Notes under the pieces: generated by a model
Told to the model about the DNA's origin: nothing
The model's input: the letters and a program-made list of their open reading frames with translations, nothing else
Databases searched by the model: none
Made by a program: the position numbers and the translations under genes
Shown: positions 45,285-53,348 of the stretch, in pieces
Layout: each line of letters opens with the position of its first letter
How positions within the stretch are numbered: the first letter of the stretch is position 1
Assembly (NCBI GenBank): GCA_022843465.1
Contig: JALHNO010000001.1
Coordinates: forward strand, 39,390 to 103,389
DNA from: Pseudomonadota bacterium
GTDB lineage: Bacteria > Pseudomonadota > Gammaproteobacteria > Xanthomonadales > Ahniellaceae
Length of the DNA: 64,000 nucleotides
Direction of reading: 5' to 3'

Positions 45285-45542
45285 ATGCATACCACTAATC
45301 TGCGCGAGGTCGGAGGCTCCATCATGTTGGCCGTTCCTCCCGCCATTCTGGATCTGCTGCAGCTCAGGGCCGGCACGACGGTGGGTTTGGCGGTGGATCA
45401 TGGCCGGCTGGTTGTCGAGCCAACGCCGCGTCCGCACTACACACTGGCCGAACTCCTGGCCGCGTCCGACTACTCGGGTGCACCGACGGCTGCGGACAGG
45501 GAATGGGTCGATGCCCCGGCTCAGGGCCGCGAGTTGCTATGA
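45285..45542 (+). CDS. MazE/ChpS-like antitoxin (AbrB type), 85 aa
   Basis: This is predicted to be a DNA-binding antitoxin that neutralises a MazF-type RNase and represses its own operon. The N-terminal swapped-hairpin AbrB domain is clear (LREVGGSIMLAVPPAILDLL, then LRAGTTVGLAVDHGRLVVEP); the C-terminal tail (YTLAELLAASDY) is the toxin-binding part in this family. ATG 45285 was chosen; TTG 45252 upstream is less likely. The stop overlaps the toxin start (ATGA, 45539-45542), the classic arrangement. The toxin gene is damaged, so the antitoxin may now act as an orphan. Confidence 0.88.
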   Translation: MHTTNLREVGGSIMLAVPPAILDLLQLRAGTTVGLAVDHGRLVVEPTPRPHYTLAELLAASDYSGAPTAADREWVDAPAQGRELL

Positions 45543-45864
45543 AGCGAGGTGATATTTACCTCGTGTCACTCGATTCTGGCGCGGGTCACGAGTAGGGGGC
45601 AAGCGTCCCGTGCTGGTGGTTTCACCAGCTGAATTCAACGAAGTCACCAGGCTTCCGGTTGTTTTGCAGATCACAAGCGGCGGTGAGTTCGCGCGCCGTC
45701 TGGGGTTTGCCGTCACGATAAGCGGCATCAAGACCACCGGTGTCGTCCGCTGCGATCAACCGCGCGTGCTTGATCTGCAGGCGCGCATGGGACGAAAGGT
45801 GGACAGCCTGCCCGCACCCATCATGGACGAAGTTCTGGCAAGAGTGGCGACCTTGTTCGAGTGA
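45539..45864 (+). pseudogene. MazF/ChpB-like toxin, broken by TAG and a 1-nt deletion
   Basis: Codons 1-18 read MKRGDIYLVSLDSGAGHE, then TAG (45593-45595) stands where family members have Gln, followed by a one-base loss, after which the frame (PVLVVSPAEFNEVTRLPVV, ITSGGEFARR, IKTTGVVRCDQPRVLDL, DEVLARVATLFE) continues to 45864. All later MazF/ChpB motifs are present. A GTG at 45610 could start a fragment of 84 aa, which would lack the first strand. Either a recent inactivation or a sequencing error explains this. Confidence 0.85.
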
Positions 45865-46053
45865 CCGTCCGGGCGCAGTTCACGGGGCCGGGTCTGGCTT
45901 GATCGCATCGAAGGAAGGTAGGCCGTGACCGAGCGTACGAATATCCGCTCGTGTAGCTCAGGAAGTTGGCGCGAACTTCTGCCTTCGGTCTATTGATGGG
46001 TGTGCGCGAACTATGGCATTTACCTGGCCGGAACCAAGACAGTCCGATTCACC

Positions 46054-47238
46054 TCAGATCCCATACTCCGGCAACGCCAACTCATCGCGAAAGTAGCGGC
46101 CCATGAGAATTCTTGGAAAAACCGGAAAGCGCATCAGCAGGGTGGCGTAGTCGCGCAGGCGGACGCCGAGTGCGGTGCTGGGGATGAATGAAGCGACCAG
46201 GCTTTCCGCTTGCTTCTGTTTGCGGGCAACCACGGCGCCCAGGCGTGCGTGGTAGTGGGCGAGTGCGGCTTCGGTGTCGTTGCCGTGCCGATGCAATTCA
46301 CCGGCAAGTACGTAGGCCTGGGCCAGTGCGAAGCCGGCGCCTTCTCCGGCGATCAGGGAAGGGCAGGCGGCGGCGTCGCCGATCAGGGCGACCTTGCCCT
46401 TGACCCAGGCGTCCATGCGGATCTTGCTGATGCTGTCGAAGTAGATGTCATCCACCGGTTCCATGCCCGCCAGGATGGTGGTGGACTCCCAGCCGATGTC
46501 GGCGAGTGCGGCGGTCAATGCCGCCTTGCGCTCGAGGTGGCTGGTGGGCACGCAGCCCTTGAGGTGCTCATCGCGCAGCAGCACGAAGAAGAGCATGCGA
46601 TCGTCGCGCAACGGAAAGCGCGCCACATACCGGCCGGGCGCCGTGTGCGCGACATAGGTATTGCCGTTGCGCGGCCGATAGCCGGGGATCTCGAACGATG
46701 CAACATGGCACCCAAGCGGATACTCGAAGCGGGTGTCTGGGCCGAAGACGAGTTGGCGAACGTGCGAGTGCAGGCCGTCGGCGCCGATCACCAGGTCGAA
46801 TTCACGCGGCGGTGCATGCTCGAACGCGACGCGCACCCGCGTGCCGTCATCGTCAATCGCGCTGATGCTGTCGCCGAAGCGGGTTTCCACTTGAGCAGGC
46901 AGTGCGGCGAAGATGGCGGTCGCGATGTCGGATCGTGCCAGTGTCGCCATGCGGCCCTTGGCGAGCTTCAGCAGCACACGCGAGGGATAGCCGCCACGGG
47001 TTCGCCCCGAGCGGTCGACCATGCGCAACTCATCGGAGTGGTGCTGCAGTTCCAAAAGCTGCGGCAGCAGGCCCATTCGTTCGATCGCGTCGTAGCCGAT
47101 GCCCCAGAGGTTGAGCACGAAGCCACCCCTGCGCAATGCCGGCGCACGCTCCAGCAACAGCACCTCGTGGCCCAGTTTACCCAGCCAGTAGGCAAGCGCC
47201 GTACCCGCAATGCCGGCTCCGTTGATCGCAATCTTCAT
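46054..47238 (-). CDS. FAD-dependent monooxygenase (UbiH/PHBH-like), 394 aa
   Basis: This is a flavoprotein hydroxylase of the group with one FAD domain. The N-terminal Rossmann motif is INGAGIAGTALAYWLGKLG with ERAPALRRGG at the end of the second strand, a DG motif (LVIGADGLHSHVRQ) is near residue 160, and VALIGDAAACPSLIAGEGAG near 285 binds the FAD ribityl chain. The C-terminus is helical. ATG 47238 begins the Rossmann strand within two residues, as usual. It is a single gene. The closest style is the tetracycline or aklavinone hydroxylase-like family; the substrate is unknown. Confidence 0.88.
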   Translation of the reverse strand: MKIAINGAGIAGTALAYWLGKLGHEVLLLERAPALRRGGFVLNLWGIGYDAIERMGLLPQLLELQHHSDELRMVDRSGRTRGGYPSRVLLKLAKGRMATLARSDIATAIFAALPAQVETRFGDSISAIDDDGTRVRVAFEHAPPREFDLVIGADGLHSHVRQLVFGPDTRFEYPLGCHVASFEIPGYRPRNGNTYVAHTAPGRYVARFPLRDDRMLFFVLLRDEHLKGCVPTSHLERKAALTAALADIGWESTTILAGMEPVDDIYFDSISKIRMDAWVKGKVALIGDAAACPSLIAGEGAGFALAQAYVLAGELHRHGNDTEAALAHYHARLGAVVARKQKQAESLVASFIPSTALGVRLRDYATLLMRFPVFPRILMGRYFRDELALPEYGI

Positions 47239-47745
47239 CGACGCATAGTCCCTGTGCGGTTCCGCCAGCGAGTCCTGGCACACGCCATGATCGCAGCATG
47301 GACAGGCACAGATCGAGCCGGGGCCGGCCGCGAAGTTCGTTTCGGTTCGACGGCTGTCGATCAAGAGTCGGCTCTCGACCGCCAACCGTCGCCGTTCTGC
47401 AGTCATTCGACGGTGACTGCACGATTTCGTGTTGCACGTGCCACACCATCCATGGGCCCTTGCCCCTGATCCGGGTCGTGCCTCGCGGCTGGCGGGCGAG
47501 TGAACAGTTGGGGACAGTTGGAGGGGAACAGTTGGACACCCAGCCTTTGCGCGGGTGCGTTGCAGTTTCGCGAACGGGTTTGCCTGGCGACGTCGCGGGC
47601 CGCGGCGATGACTTCCAGGCAACGGATTGATAAGGCGTGGGTTTCGAGGCTACCGCCGCTCTGACTGAATGGCGATTTTCGGTCAGGGTCGGACCGTCGC
47701 ATGGGTACTCTGATCCATGCGTCCTTTGCTTTCGCCCAGCTGGCG
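47239..47745. other. Intergenic stretch with one GGACACCC
   Basis: One exact GGACACCC (47534-47541) is preceded by CAGTTGG units (CAGTTGGGGACAGTTGG at 47503 on). The antisense and sense frames look non-coding. Promoters of neither neighbour are evident (the upstream gene reads away, the downstream one ends here). Confidence 0.5.
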
Positions 47746-48702
47746 TCACTTCTGCAGAGAACTGGCATGGTGCTCGTGCAGGGGCTCCGTCGGTGGTTGC
47801 GTTCTTCTTCGCCGCGCGAACCACAGCGCCAAAGACCCGGCGACGAAGTAGGCGACGCAGAACACGCTGCCCTCCGGGCCTTCTGCGCCGCCGCTCAACC
47901 AGTCGGCTCCGGTTGGCGTGAGTGGCACCAGCAGGGCGGGGATACCGACGTCGATGCCGGTCAGCGGCACGCCAAAGCCGACCGCGAGCATCCAGTTCCA
48001 GCCTGCGTGCCAGCCCATGACGCCGAGCAGGCTGCGGGTACGCAGCACCCAGGCGCAGCAGAAGACGGCGAAGACGAAACTGCTCAGGGTGATCAGCCAG
48101 TGTTGATCGCGGCTCAGGTGTGCCAGTGTAAACAGTGCCGAGCTGAGCACCACCGCGAGCACGATGTTCAGCTTCTTCGCCACCACGGAGAGCAACCAGC
48201 CACGAAACAGGATCTCTTCGGTGCTGGCCTGCAGCGCGAACGCCGGCAACAGCAGGGCGATGAAGAGCAGGGATTCGGCAGAAGCCCAGGCACTTGCGGT
48301 TGCAGAGTCAGTCAGCGTCGATGTGAACACCAGACCACCGGCGAGGACGATTGCTGCCACGATTCCGAGAATACTGAGCACCCCGACCATGTGGCCATGC
48401 AGAAAGCGTCGCAGGCTGCCAGGACCGGCTATTCCGATCGAAGCCAGGCTGCGGCGTTCGACCAGCCACACCCACAGCAGCACGATGGCGAGCAGGGGCA
48501 GGAAGCCGATGGTCAGCAGTGCGAGCAGGCCGGCGCCATCGACTGGCGTGCCCTTGGCATCAAGATCAACCAGGCGATCGATTATCGGAGTCACCGGCAA
48601 CTCGGTGACGATCAGGAACACCAGGCCGAGTATCGGTGCCAGCGGGCCCCATGGCAGCCAGCCCCTGGCGGGCTCGGCCGGAAAAACATCCTGTGACTTC
48701 AT
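47746..48702 (-). CDS. CPBP family intramembrane protease, 318 aa
   Basis: This is a membrane protein of the CPBP/Abi family (CAAX-processing-like glutamic protease). It has about eight hydrophobic spans. Motif 1 is STEEILFRGW (EExxxR), motif 2 FTLAHLS (FxxxH) and motif 3 WHAGWN. ATG 48702 was chosen as the start of the typical short cytoplasmic N-terminus; GTG 48738 is possible. It is a single gene. Substrates of bacterial members are mostly unknown; roles in peptide maturation or self-immunity are reported for relatives. Confidence 0.88.
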   Translation of the reverse strand: MKSQDVFPAEPARGWLPWGPLAPILGLVFLIVTELPVTPIIDRLVDLDAKGTPVDGAGLLALLTIGFLPLLAIVLLWVWLVERRSLASIGIAGPGSLRRFLHGHMVGVLSILGIVAAIVLAGGLVFTSTLTDSATASAWASAESLLFIALLLPAFALQASTEEILFRGWLLSVVAKKLNIVLAVVLSSALFTLAHLSRDQHWLITLSSFVFAVFCCAWVLRTRSLLGVMGWHAGWNWMLAVGFGVPLTGIDVGIPALLVPLTPTGADWLSGGAEGPEGSVFCVAYFVAGSLALWFARRRRTQPPTEPLHEHHASSLQK

Positions 48703-48784
48703 CGATCCGGTGTCCTGTTGATGGCAGTGGCGTGTCACCCGGGAGCGGCGACGGACGCATCTTAGAAACCGGTCTGACTGCGCT

Positions 48785-49606
48785 CTAGAACGATTGTGCG
48801 CGCGCTGCTGGACGACAGGCGCTCATCCATTGTCCGGGGGTCATCCCGTAGCATTGCCGGAAGAGCCGGGTCAGGTGACTTTGATCGGCGAAGCGGCAGG
48901 CAAAGGCAACCTCGGCGATACCGGCTCCGGCAGCGAGCAAGCTGCGGGCGCGCTGCAGCCGGCGCATGAGGAGATAGCGATAGGGACTGGTGCCGAATGC
49001 CGTGCGGAAATCACGCGAAAGCTTCCAGCGGTCGCGCCGACTGACACCTTCCAGCGTCGCCAGCGCGACCGGCTCATCCCAGTGCGCCATCAGGTACTGC
49101 CGGGCCAACTCCGCCGCCGCGTAGTCGGCGCGTGGCAGGGCGCGGGCAGCGCCACACAAGCCGGCCAGACTGTTTGCCAGATCATAGAGCGCATCCTGAT
49201 GTTCGAGTTCGTCGAGAGGTCGTTCGAAATCGACCAGCAGGGGCGCGAGCGCCTGCAGCAGGCGCGGATCGCTGGATGTGCCGCCTTCCAGAAATGGCAA
49301 AGGCCGGCCACCGAGCATCTGCTGGATCACGCCGGGCTCGACCGCGAGCGCACGGTAGCGGAAGCCGGCCTCGGTGCCGGCATGGCCATCGTGCAGCTCA
49401 TCCGGATGCACCACGATCACGCCACCTGGCAAGGAATGGCGCTCGCTGCCCCGGTACTGGAAGCTCTGCACACCCTGCAACGTCAGCGCGAAGACATAGT
49501 TGTCGTGGCGATGCGGCGCGTAGCCCTGACCGGAGATGAAGACCTCCATGCGCACCGCTTCACCTGCCGCGCGAGCGTCCCAACAGGCGATCCTGGCCTT
49601 CTGCAT
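48785..49606 (-). CDS. AraC-family transcriptional regulator, 273 aa
   Basis: It combines an N-terminal cupin-like sensing domain (HRHDNYVFALTLQGVQSF, then VHPDELHDGHAG) with a C-terminal double helix-turn-helix (about 170-265) reading LEGVSRRDRWKLSRDFRTAF, GTSPYRYLLMRRLQRARSLL and AFACRFADQSHLTRLFRQCY. The last is the standard AraC signature. ATG 49606. It is not in an operon; the CPBP gene follows 82 bp downstream on the same strand. The target genes are unknown. Confidence 0.9.
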   Translation of the reverse strand: MQKARIACWDARAAGEAVRMEVFISGQGYAPHRHDNYVFALTLQGVQSFQYRGSERHSLPGGVIVVHPDELHDGHAGTEAGFRYRALAVEPGVIQQMLGGRPLPFLEGGTSSDPRLLQALAPLLVDFERPLDELEHQDALYDLANSLAGLCGAARALPRADYAAAELARQYLMAHWDEPVALATLEGVSRRDRWKLSRDFRTAFGTSPYRYLLMRRLQRARSLLAAGAGIAEVAFACRFADQSHLTRLFRQCYGMTPGQWMSACRPAARAQSF

Positions 49607-49882
49607 CGGTGTCCAGCGGCTGCCGCAATGGGCTCAGTGTAGATGAGTTGGCAGTGCGCGGATGCTGCCTGGGACGTCTGCTGAGCAACGCGGTAGCAGG
49701 TCGCCACACGGCAACCGGGCGCGTCGATGACGGGAAATTCCAACGCCATTCCCGCGTCGCCTCGTGGCTGGGCGGTGGCGGTGCAAACAGTGCTGGGCAA
49801 TGATCGGACGTCCGTGCGACGACCGCCCGCCCGTCCGCGGCCGCGCACTCAGGCTTTACATCCGGCTTCGCACTGTGCATAT
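49607..49882. other. Spacer between AraC and GntR genes
   Basis: No gene, family 8-mer or clear hairpin is visible up to the operator at 49883. It holds both divergent promoter regions. Confidence 0.5.
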
Positions 49883-49903
49883 TGTGTATAGTGAGAATAC
49901 ACA
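49883..49903 (+). promoter_or_regulatory. Operator TGTGTAT-N7-ATACACA overlapping a -10 box
   Basis: TGTGTAT (49883-49889) and ATACACA (49897-49903) are perfect inverted halves with a 7-nt spacer. TATAGT (49887-49892) inside is a good -10 candidate, and the GntR start codon is only 10 nt after the right half. A bound repressor would block the promoter, consistent with autoregulation by the YtrA-type regulator encoded next. Confidence 0.7.
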
Positions 49904-49913
49904 GTAAGCCCAC

Positions 49914-50321
49914 ATGAACGCCGAGTTGTTCCTTTCCGCCAGCAGTGGTGTGCCGATGTATCGGCAGATCGTCGACCAGATCACCGCCAAGGTGATGGCC
50001 GGCGATTGGCCGCCTGGGCATCCGCTGCCGTCGATTCGCGAACTGGCGAGTGCCAGCCAGGTCAGCGTGATCACGGTGAAGCGTGCCTACGCGGAGCTTG
50101 GCAATGCCGGGGTGATCGTCACCCGCCATGGCATGGGCTCGTTCGTTGCCGAGTCGACCGAACTGCCGGTGGCCCTGCTGCGAACCGAGTTTCACCAGCA
50201 CCTGGATGCCCTGCTTGCCTGTGCCGCGCGACTGGGCCTTTCACCCGAACAGATCCGGCAAGCACTGGATGACGCGCAGTCCGCTGCGCCTACCGATTCA
50301 CCACGAGGAAACATGCCATGA
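49914..50321 (+). CDS. GntR-family regulator, YtrA type, 135 aa
   Basis: This is a short GntR repressor. The N-terminal winged helix reads PMYRQIVDQITAKVMAGDW, PLPSIRELASASQVSVITVK and YAELGNAGVIVTRHGMGSFV; the C-terminal part is only about 55 helical residues, as in the YtrA subfamily. YtrA-type regulators usually control a neighbouring ABC exporter, and here two ABC genes follow with start/stop overlaps (ATGA). A perfect operator-like palindrome is located immediately upstream. ATG 49914; the leader is very short and lacks a strong ribosome site. Confidence 0.9.
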   Translation: MNAELFLSASSGVPMYRQIVDQITAKVMAGDWPPGHPLPSIRELASASQVSVITVKRAYAELGNAGVIVTRHGMGSFVAESTELPVALLRTEFHQHLDALLACAARLGLSPEQIRQALDDAQSAAPTDSPRGNMP

Positions 50322-51199
50322 CCGCCGCTTTTGCCCTTTCCGGGGTCAGCAAACACTATGAAGATTTTGCGCTGAAGGACATCGATCTGCATATGCCCGA
50401 GGGTCAGGTGATGGGCCTGGTCGGCGTCAATGGCGCTGGCAAGACGACCCTGCTGCGCATTCTCAGTGGCTTGACCCGCGCCGACACCGGATCGGTAGAA
50501 GTGCTCGGCCATGTGATGCCGGCCGACCAGGTCGCTGCCAAGAAGCACATCGGGATCGCCTCCGAGGACATGCGATTGTTCAAGACGCAGACCTTGCGCT
50601 GGCATATGGATTTCATCCGTACGATTTATCCGGATTGGGATGAGGCCTATGCGCAGGACCTGTTGCGGCGCTTTGATCTGCGCGCCGGACAGAAGCTGGC
50701 CGGGTTCTCGCATGGGCAGCGTGTCAAGGCCCTGCTGCTGCTCAATTTCGCACGCCGTCCACGACTGCTGTTGCTCGATGAGCCGACCACCGGCCTCGAC
50801 CCGGTGGCGCGCGACGAGGTGCTGCAGGTGCTGGCGGAGGTGCTGCGCGATGAGGCGCGCAGCGTGCTGTTTTCCTCGCACAACACCCAGGACATCGAGC
50901 AGATCGCCGACACCATCAGCTTTGTGCATCAGGGCCGCCTGCTCGCCAGCAAGGACAAGGAAGTCTTCATAGACGAATGGCGCCGCATTCTCTGCCAGGG
51001 CACCTGGGAAGGCGCAGGCGACTGGCCGGAAATCGCCGCCGCGCGCCGCAATGGCTCGATGCTGGAACTGAAGGTGCGCCAGTTCAGCGAAGCCATCATC
51101 GAGCGCCTGCAGGCGCAGGGCCTGGAAATCCGCAGTACCGAGGCGATGAGCCTCGAAGAGATCTTTGTCACTACCGTGCGTTCAGGAGCAGCGGCATGA
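50318..51199 (+). CDS. ABC transporter ATP-binding protein, 293 aa
   Basis: This is the ATPase subunit of an exporter. Walker A is GVNGAGKTT (36-44), the signature FSHGQ (129-133), Walker B LLLLDEPTTGLDP (149-161), and the switch His lies in FSSHNTQD. It has the style of YtrB/drug- or bacteriocin-export ATPases. The C-terminal ~80 residues form an extra regulatory tail. Start and stop overlap both neighbours by 4 nt, so it is translated with the GntR regulator and the permease. Confidence 0.93.
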   Translation: MTAAFALSGVSKHYEDFALKDIDLHMPEGQVMGLVGVNGAGKTTLLRILSGLTRADTGSVEVLGHVMPADQVAAKKHIGIASEDMRLFKTQTLRWHMDFIRTIYPDWDEAYAQDLLRRFDLRAGQKLAGFSHGQRVKALLLLNFARRPRLLLLDEPTTGLDPVARDEVLQVLAEVLRDEARSVLFSSHNTQDIEQIADTISFVHQGRLLASKDKEVFIDEWRRILCQGTWEGAGDWPEIAAARRNGSMLELKVRQFSEAIIERLQAQGLEIRSTEAMSLEEIFVTTVRSGAAA

Positions 51200-51882
51200 G
51201 TGCCTTCGAAATCAATACACCGGTGATCCGGCAACTGATCGTCAAGGACTGGATCCTGTTCCAGAAGCAGCTCGCTCTCTGTGTGACCGCCGGCATCGTG
51301 GCGCTGTGCCTGATCGGCATGGCCAAGGGCTGGAGCTTCTATCTCGGCTCGCTGCTGCTGATCATCGTGCTGGTGTCGGCCGCGTGTTTCTCGATCTCGA
51401 CATCGATGCTCGTCGAACGCAAGGACCAGACCCTGGCTTTCGTGATGAGTCTGCCGGTGTCGCCGCTGGATTATTACCTGGCGAAGCTCGTTGGCAGCCT
51501 GATCACTTTCCTGGCGCCGTTTCTGGTGATTCTGGTGGGCACCGTTGCGGTCATCCTGCTGACGCCATTGCCGGATGGGCTGTTGATGCTTGCCCTGCTG
51601 CTGTTCGGCCATGTGCTGCTGGCTTATTCGGTCTCGCTCTGCGTCGCCATGGCAGTCGAGTCGGAAGGCTGGAACATCTTTGCCATGGTCGGCAGCATGG
51701 TGCTGATCAATCCAATGATCATGCTGATCGGCCAGATCAAGTCGATCAGCAGCCATTTCGAGGGCGACCACGTCGTCTGGAACGCCCCTGCAATATCGAT
51801 CCTGCTCACCCAGCTGATCGTCAGCATCGCCGTGCTGCTGATCACCGGCTGGGTGCATACGCGCAAGAAATCGTTCTACTGA
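51196..51882 (+). CDS. ABC-2 type transporter permease, 228 aa
   Basis: This is a six-span membrane protein and partner of the preceding ATPase. Hydrophobic segments are at about 28-43, 50-68, 98-122, 128-150, 160-180 and 195-218; the cytoplasmic N-terminus and ERKDQTLAFVMSLPVSPLDY match the elbow region of ABC-2 permeases such as ABC2_membrane_5. ATG 51196 overlaps the ATPase stop. The cargo is unknown; related operons respond to cell-wall antibiotics. Confidence 0.88.
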   Translation: MSAFEINTPVIRQLIVKDWILFQKQLALCVTAGIVALCLIGMAKGWSFYLGSLLLIIVLVSAACFSISTSMLVERKDQTLAFVMSLPVSPLDYYLAKLVGSLITFLAPFLVILVGTVAVILLTPLPDGLLMLALLLFGHVLLAYSVSLCVAMAVESEGWNIFAMVGSMVLINPMIMLIGQIKSISSHFEGDHVVWNAPAISILLTQLIVSIAVLLITGWVHTRKKSFY

Positions 51883-51923
51883 GCAGCGTGCCACGCGCGT
51901 AGACGTTGCCGGCAGACGACCGA

Positions 51924-53096
51924 ATGAACGCGCTCGAGGGAAATGCCGTGCAAGCCACAGCTCGCTTCCACTACATGGACAATCTGCGCGCACTGGCGAT
52001 GCTGTCCGGGGTGATCTTCCATGCCGCACTCGCGTACAGCCCGCTGCTGCACCCGTTCTTTCCGACGGCGGATCGCGCGCAGTCGTTTGTCGTCGATGTC
52101 GGCATCTGGTTTCTGCACCTGTTCCGGATGCCCTTGTTTTTCGTGGTTGCTGGCTTTTTTGCCTGCATGCTGGTGCAGCGGCGCGGACTCGGCGGCTTCT
52201 TCGGCAATCGCCTGAAGCGCATCGCGCTGCCGTTCGTGATCTTCTGGCCACTGGTCCATCTGGCGCTCAGCTGGAGCACCGTGCACGCAGCGGCGAGCGT
52301 GCAGCATCCCTCACCGATGCTGGTGATGATCCAGCAGTTCATGCAGATGGAAGATGCGCCGACCTTGCCACCCGGCACCGGCCATCTATGGTTCCTGTAT
52401 TACCTGATGATCTTCTACGTGCTGATCTGGTCGGCGCGCAGCATGGGACTGCAGCGGCTCGACGATTCCCTGCGCAAGCTCGGTCCCATCTGGCATCTTG
52501 GTCTGCTGCCGCTCGTTCTGGTGCCGGCGCTGGCAGCGGTCAGTGCGCCGCATCCGGCGCCGGAGAGTCTGCTGCCGCAGTTCTGGGCACTCGGCTTCTA
52601 CGCGCCGTTCTTCGCCTATGGCTATCTGTTGTTCGGGCAGGAGGACTGGCTGGCGCGCGCCCGGCGGATTGCACCCTGGTTGCTGCTGGCGAGCATCGCG
52701 CTGTATGCCGTGTTCCTGCAGCTGCTGGCGGGGCAGACCTACGATGCGGAAGATCCTTCCGCGTCACTTGCGCTGGCCGTGCTGGAGGCCTACATCAGCG
52801 TCTGGATGACCCTGGTCTGCCTGGTCGCCGGGCGCGCTCTGCTCAATCGCAGCAATCGCGTGCTGCGCTATCTGGCGGATGCTTCGTACTGGACCTACAT
52901 CATCCATCTGCCGGTCCTGTTTGCGATCCAGTACGCGCTGATGGATCTCGACTGGCACTGGGGCCTCAAGTTCAGCGTGGCACTGATCGCCACTTCGGGC
53001 ATCTGCCTGCTCAGCTATCCGCTGGTTGTCCGCGGGCGCTTTCTCACCGCCCTGGTCGGTTCACGAGCGCCGGCTGCGAGCGCTGTGTCGGGCTGA
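51924..53096 (+). CDS. Membrane acyltransferase (acyltransferase-3 / OpgC-like), 390 aa
   Basis: This is a multi-span membrane enzyme that acylates sugars or glucans. It has about ten spans; the N-terminus MDNLRALAMLSGVIFHAALA carries the R and H typical of acyltransferase-3 proteins, with FFVVAGFFACML after the third span. Late segments such as YWTYIIHLPVLF are also characteristic. ATG 51924 chosen (TTG 51906 also possible). It follows the ABC operon by 41 bp and may be co-transcribed, which would tie envelope modification to the exporter. Confidence 0.88.
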   Translation: MNALEGNAVQATARFHYMDNLRALAMLSGVIFHAALAYSPLLHPFFPTADRAQSFVVDVGIWFLHLFRMPLFFVVAGFFACMLVQRRGLGGFFGNRLKRIALPFVIFWPLVHLALSWSTVHAAASVQHPSPMLVMIQQFMQMEDAPTLPPGTGHLWFLYYLMIFYVLIWSARSMGLQRLDDSLRKLGPIWHLGLLPLVLVPALAAVSAPHPAPESLLPQFWALGFYAPFFAYGYLLFGQEDWLARARRIAPWLLLASIALYAVFLQLLAGQTYDAEDPSASLALAVLEAYISVWMTLVCLVAGRALLNRSNRVLRYLADASYWTYIIHLPVLFAIQYALMDLDWHWGLKFSVALIATSGICLLSYPLVVRGRFLTALVGSRAPAASAVSG

Positions 53097-53183
53097 GCGA
53101 AGCTTCAAATCGACATCGGGCGGCTCGGTCCGGCATCGCCAACTTTGCCGCAGTGCCGCAATTTTTTGCCCCGGTTACATTTG

Positions 53184-53212
53184 TTGACCATACGCCAGCG
53201 TACCGTTAGTCT
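53184..53212 (+). promoter_or_regulatory. Candidate sigma-70 promoter of the SGNH gene
   Basis: TTGACC (53184-53189), a 17-bp spacer and TAGTCT (53207-53212). The -35 is good, the -10 poor. It would give a leader of about 130 nt. Confidence 0.3.
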
Positions 53213-53348
53213 CGGCGCCGGCAATGGGTCTCGAGTCCGAAACCAGCGCGCCGATTGCACCGATCTGTTGGGGAGAAACCGTAGAAAAACTATTGGGGCA
53301 GAGCCGCCAGGCATCTGCATGCACAGCCTATTCAAAGTTGAGGGACTT

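Noticed and set aside
46210..47469. 419-codon plus-strand frame
   Set aside because: It is the shadow of the FAD monooxygenase gene, whose Rossmann and GDAA motifs are on the minus strand.
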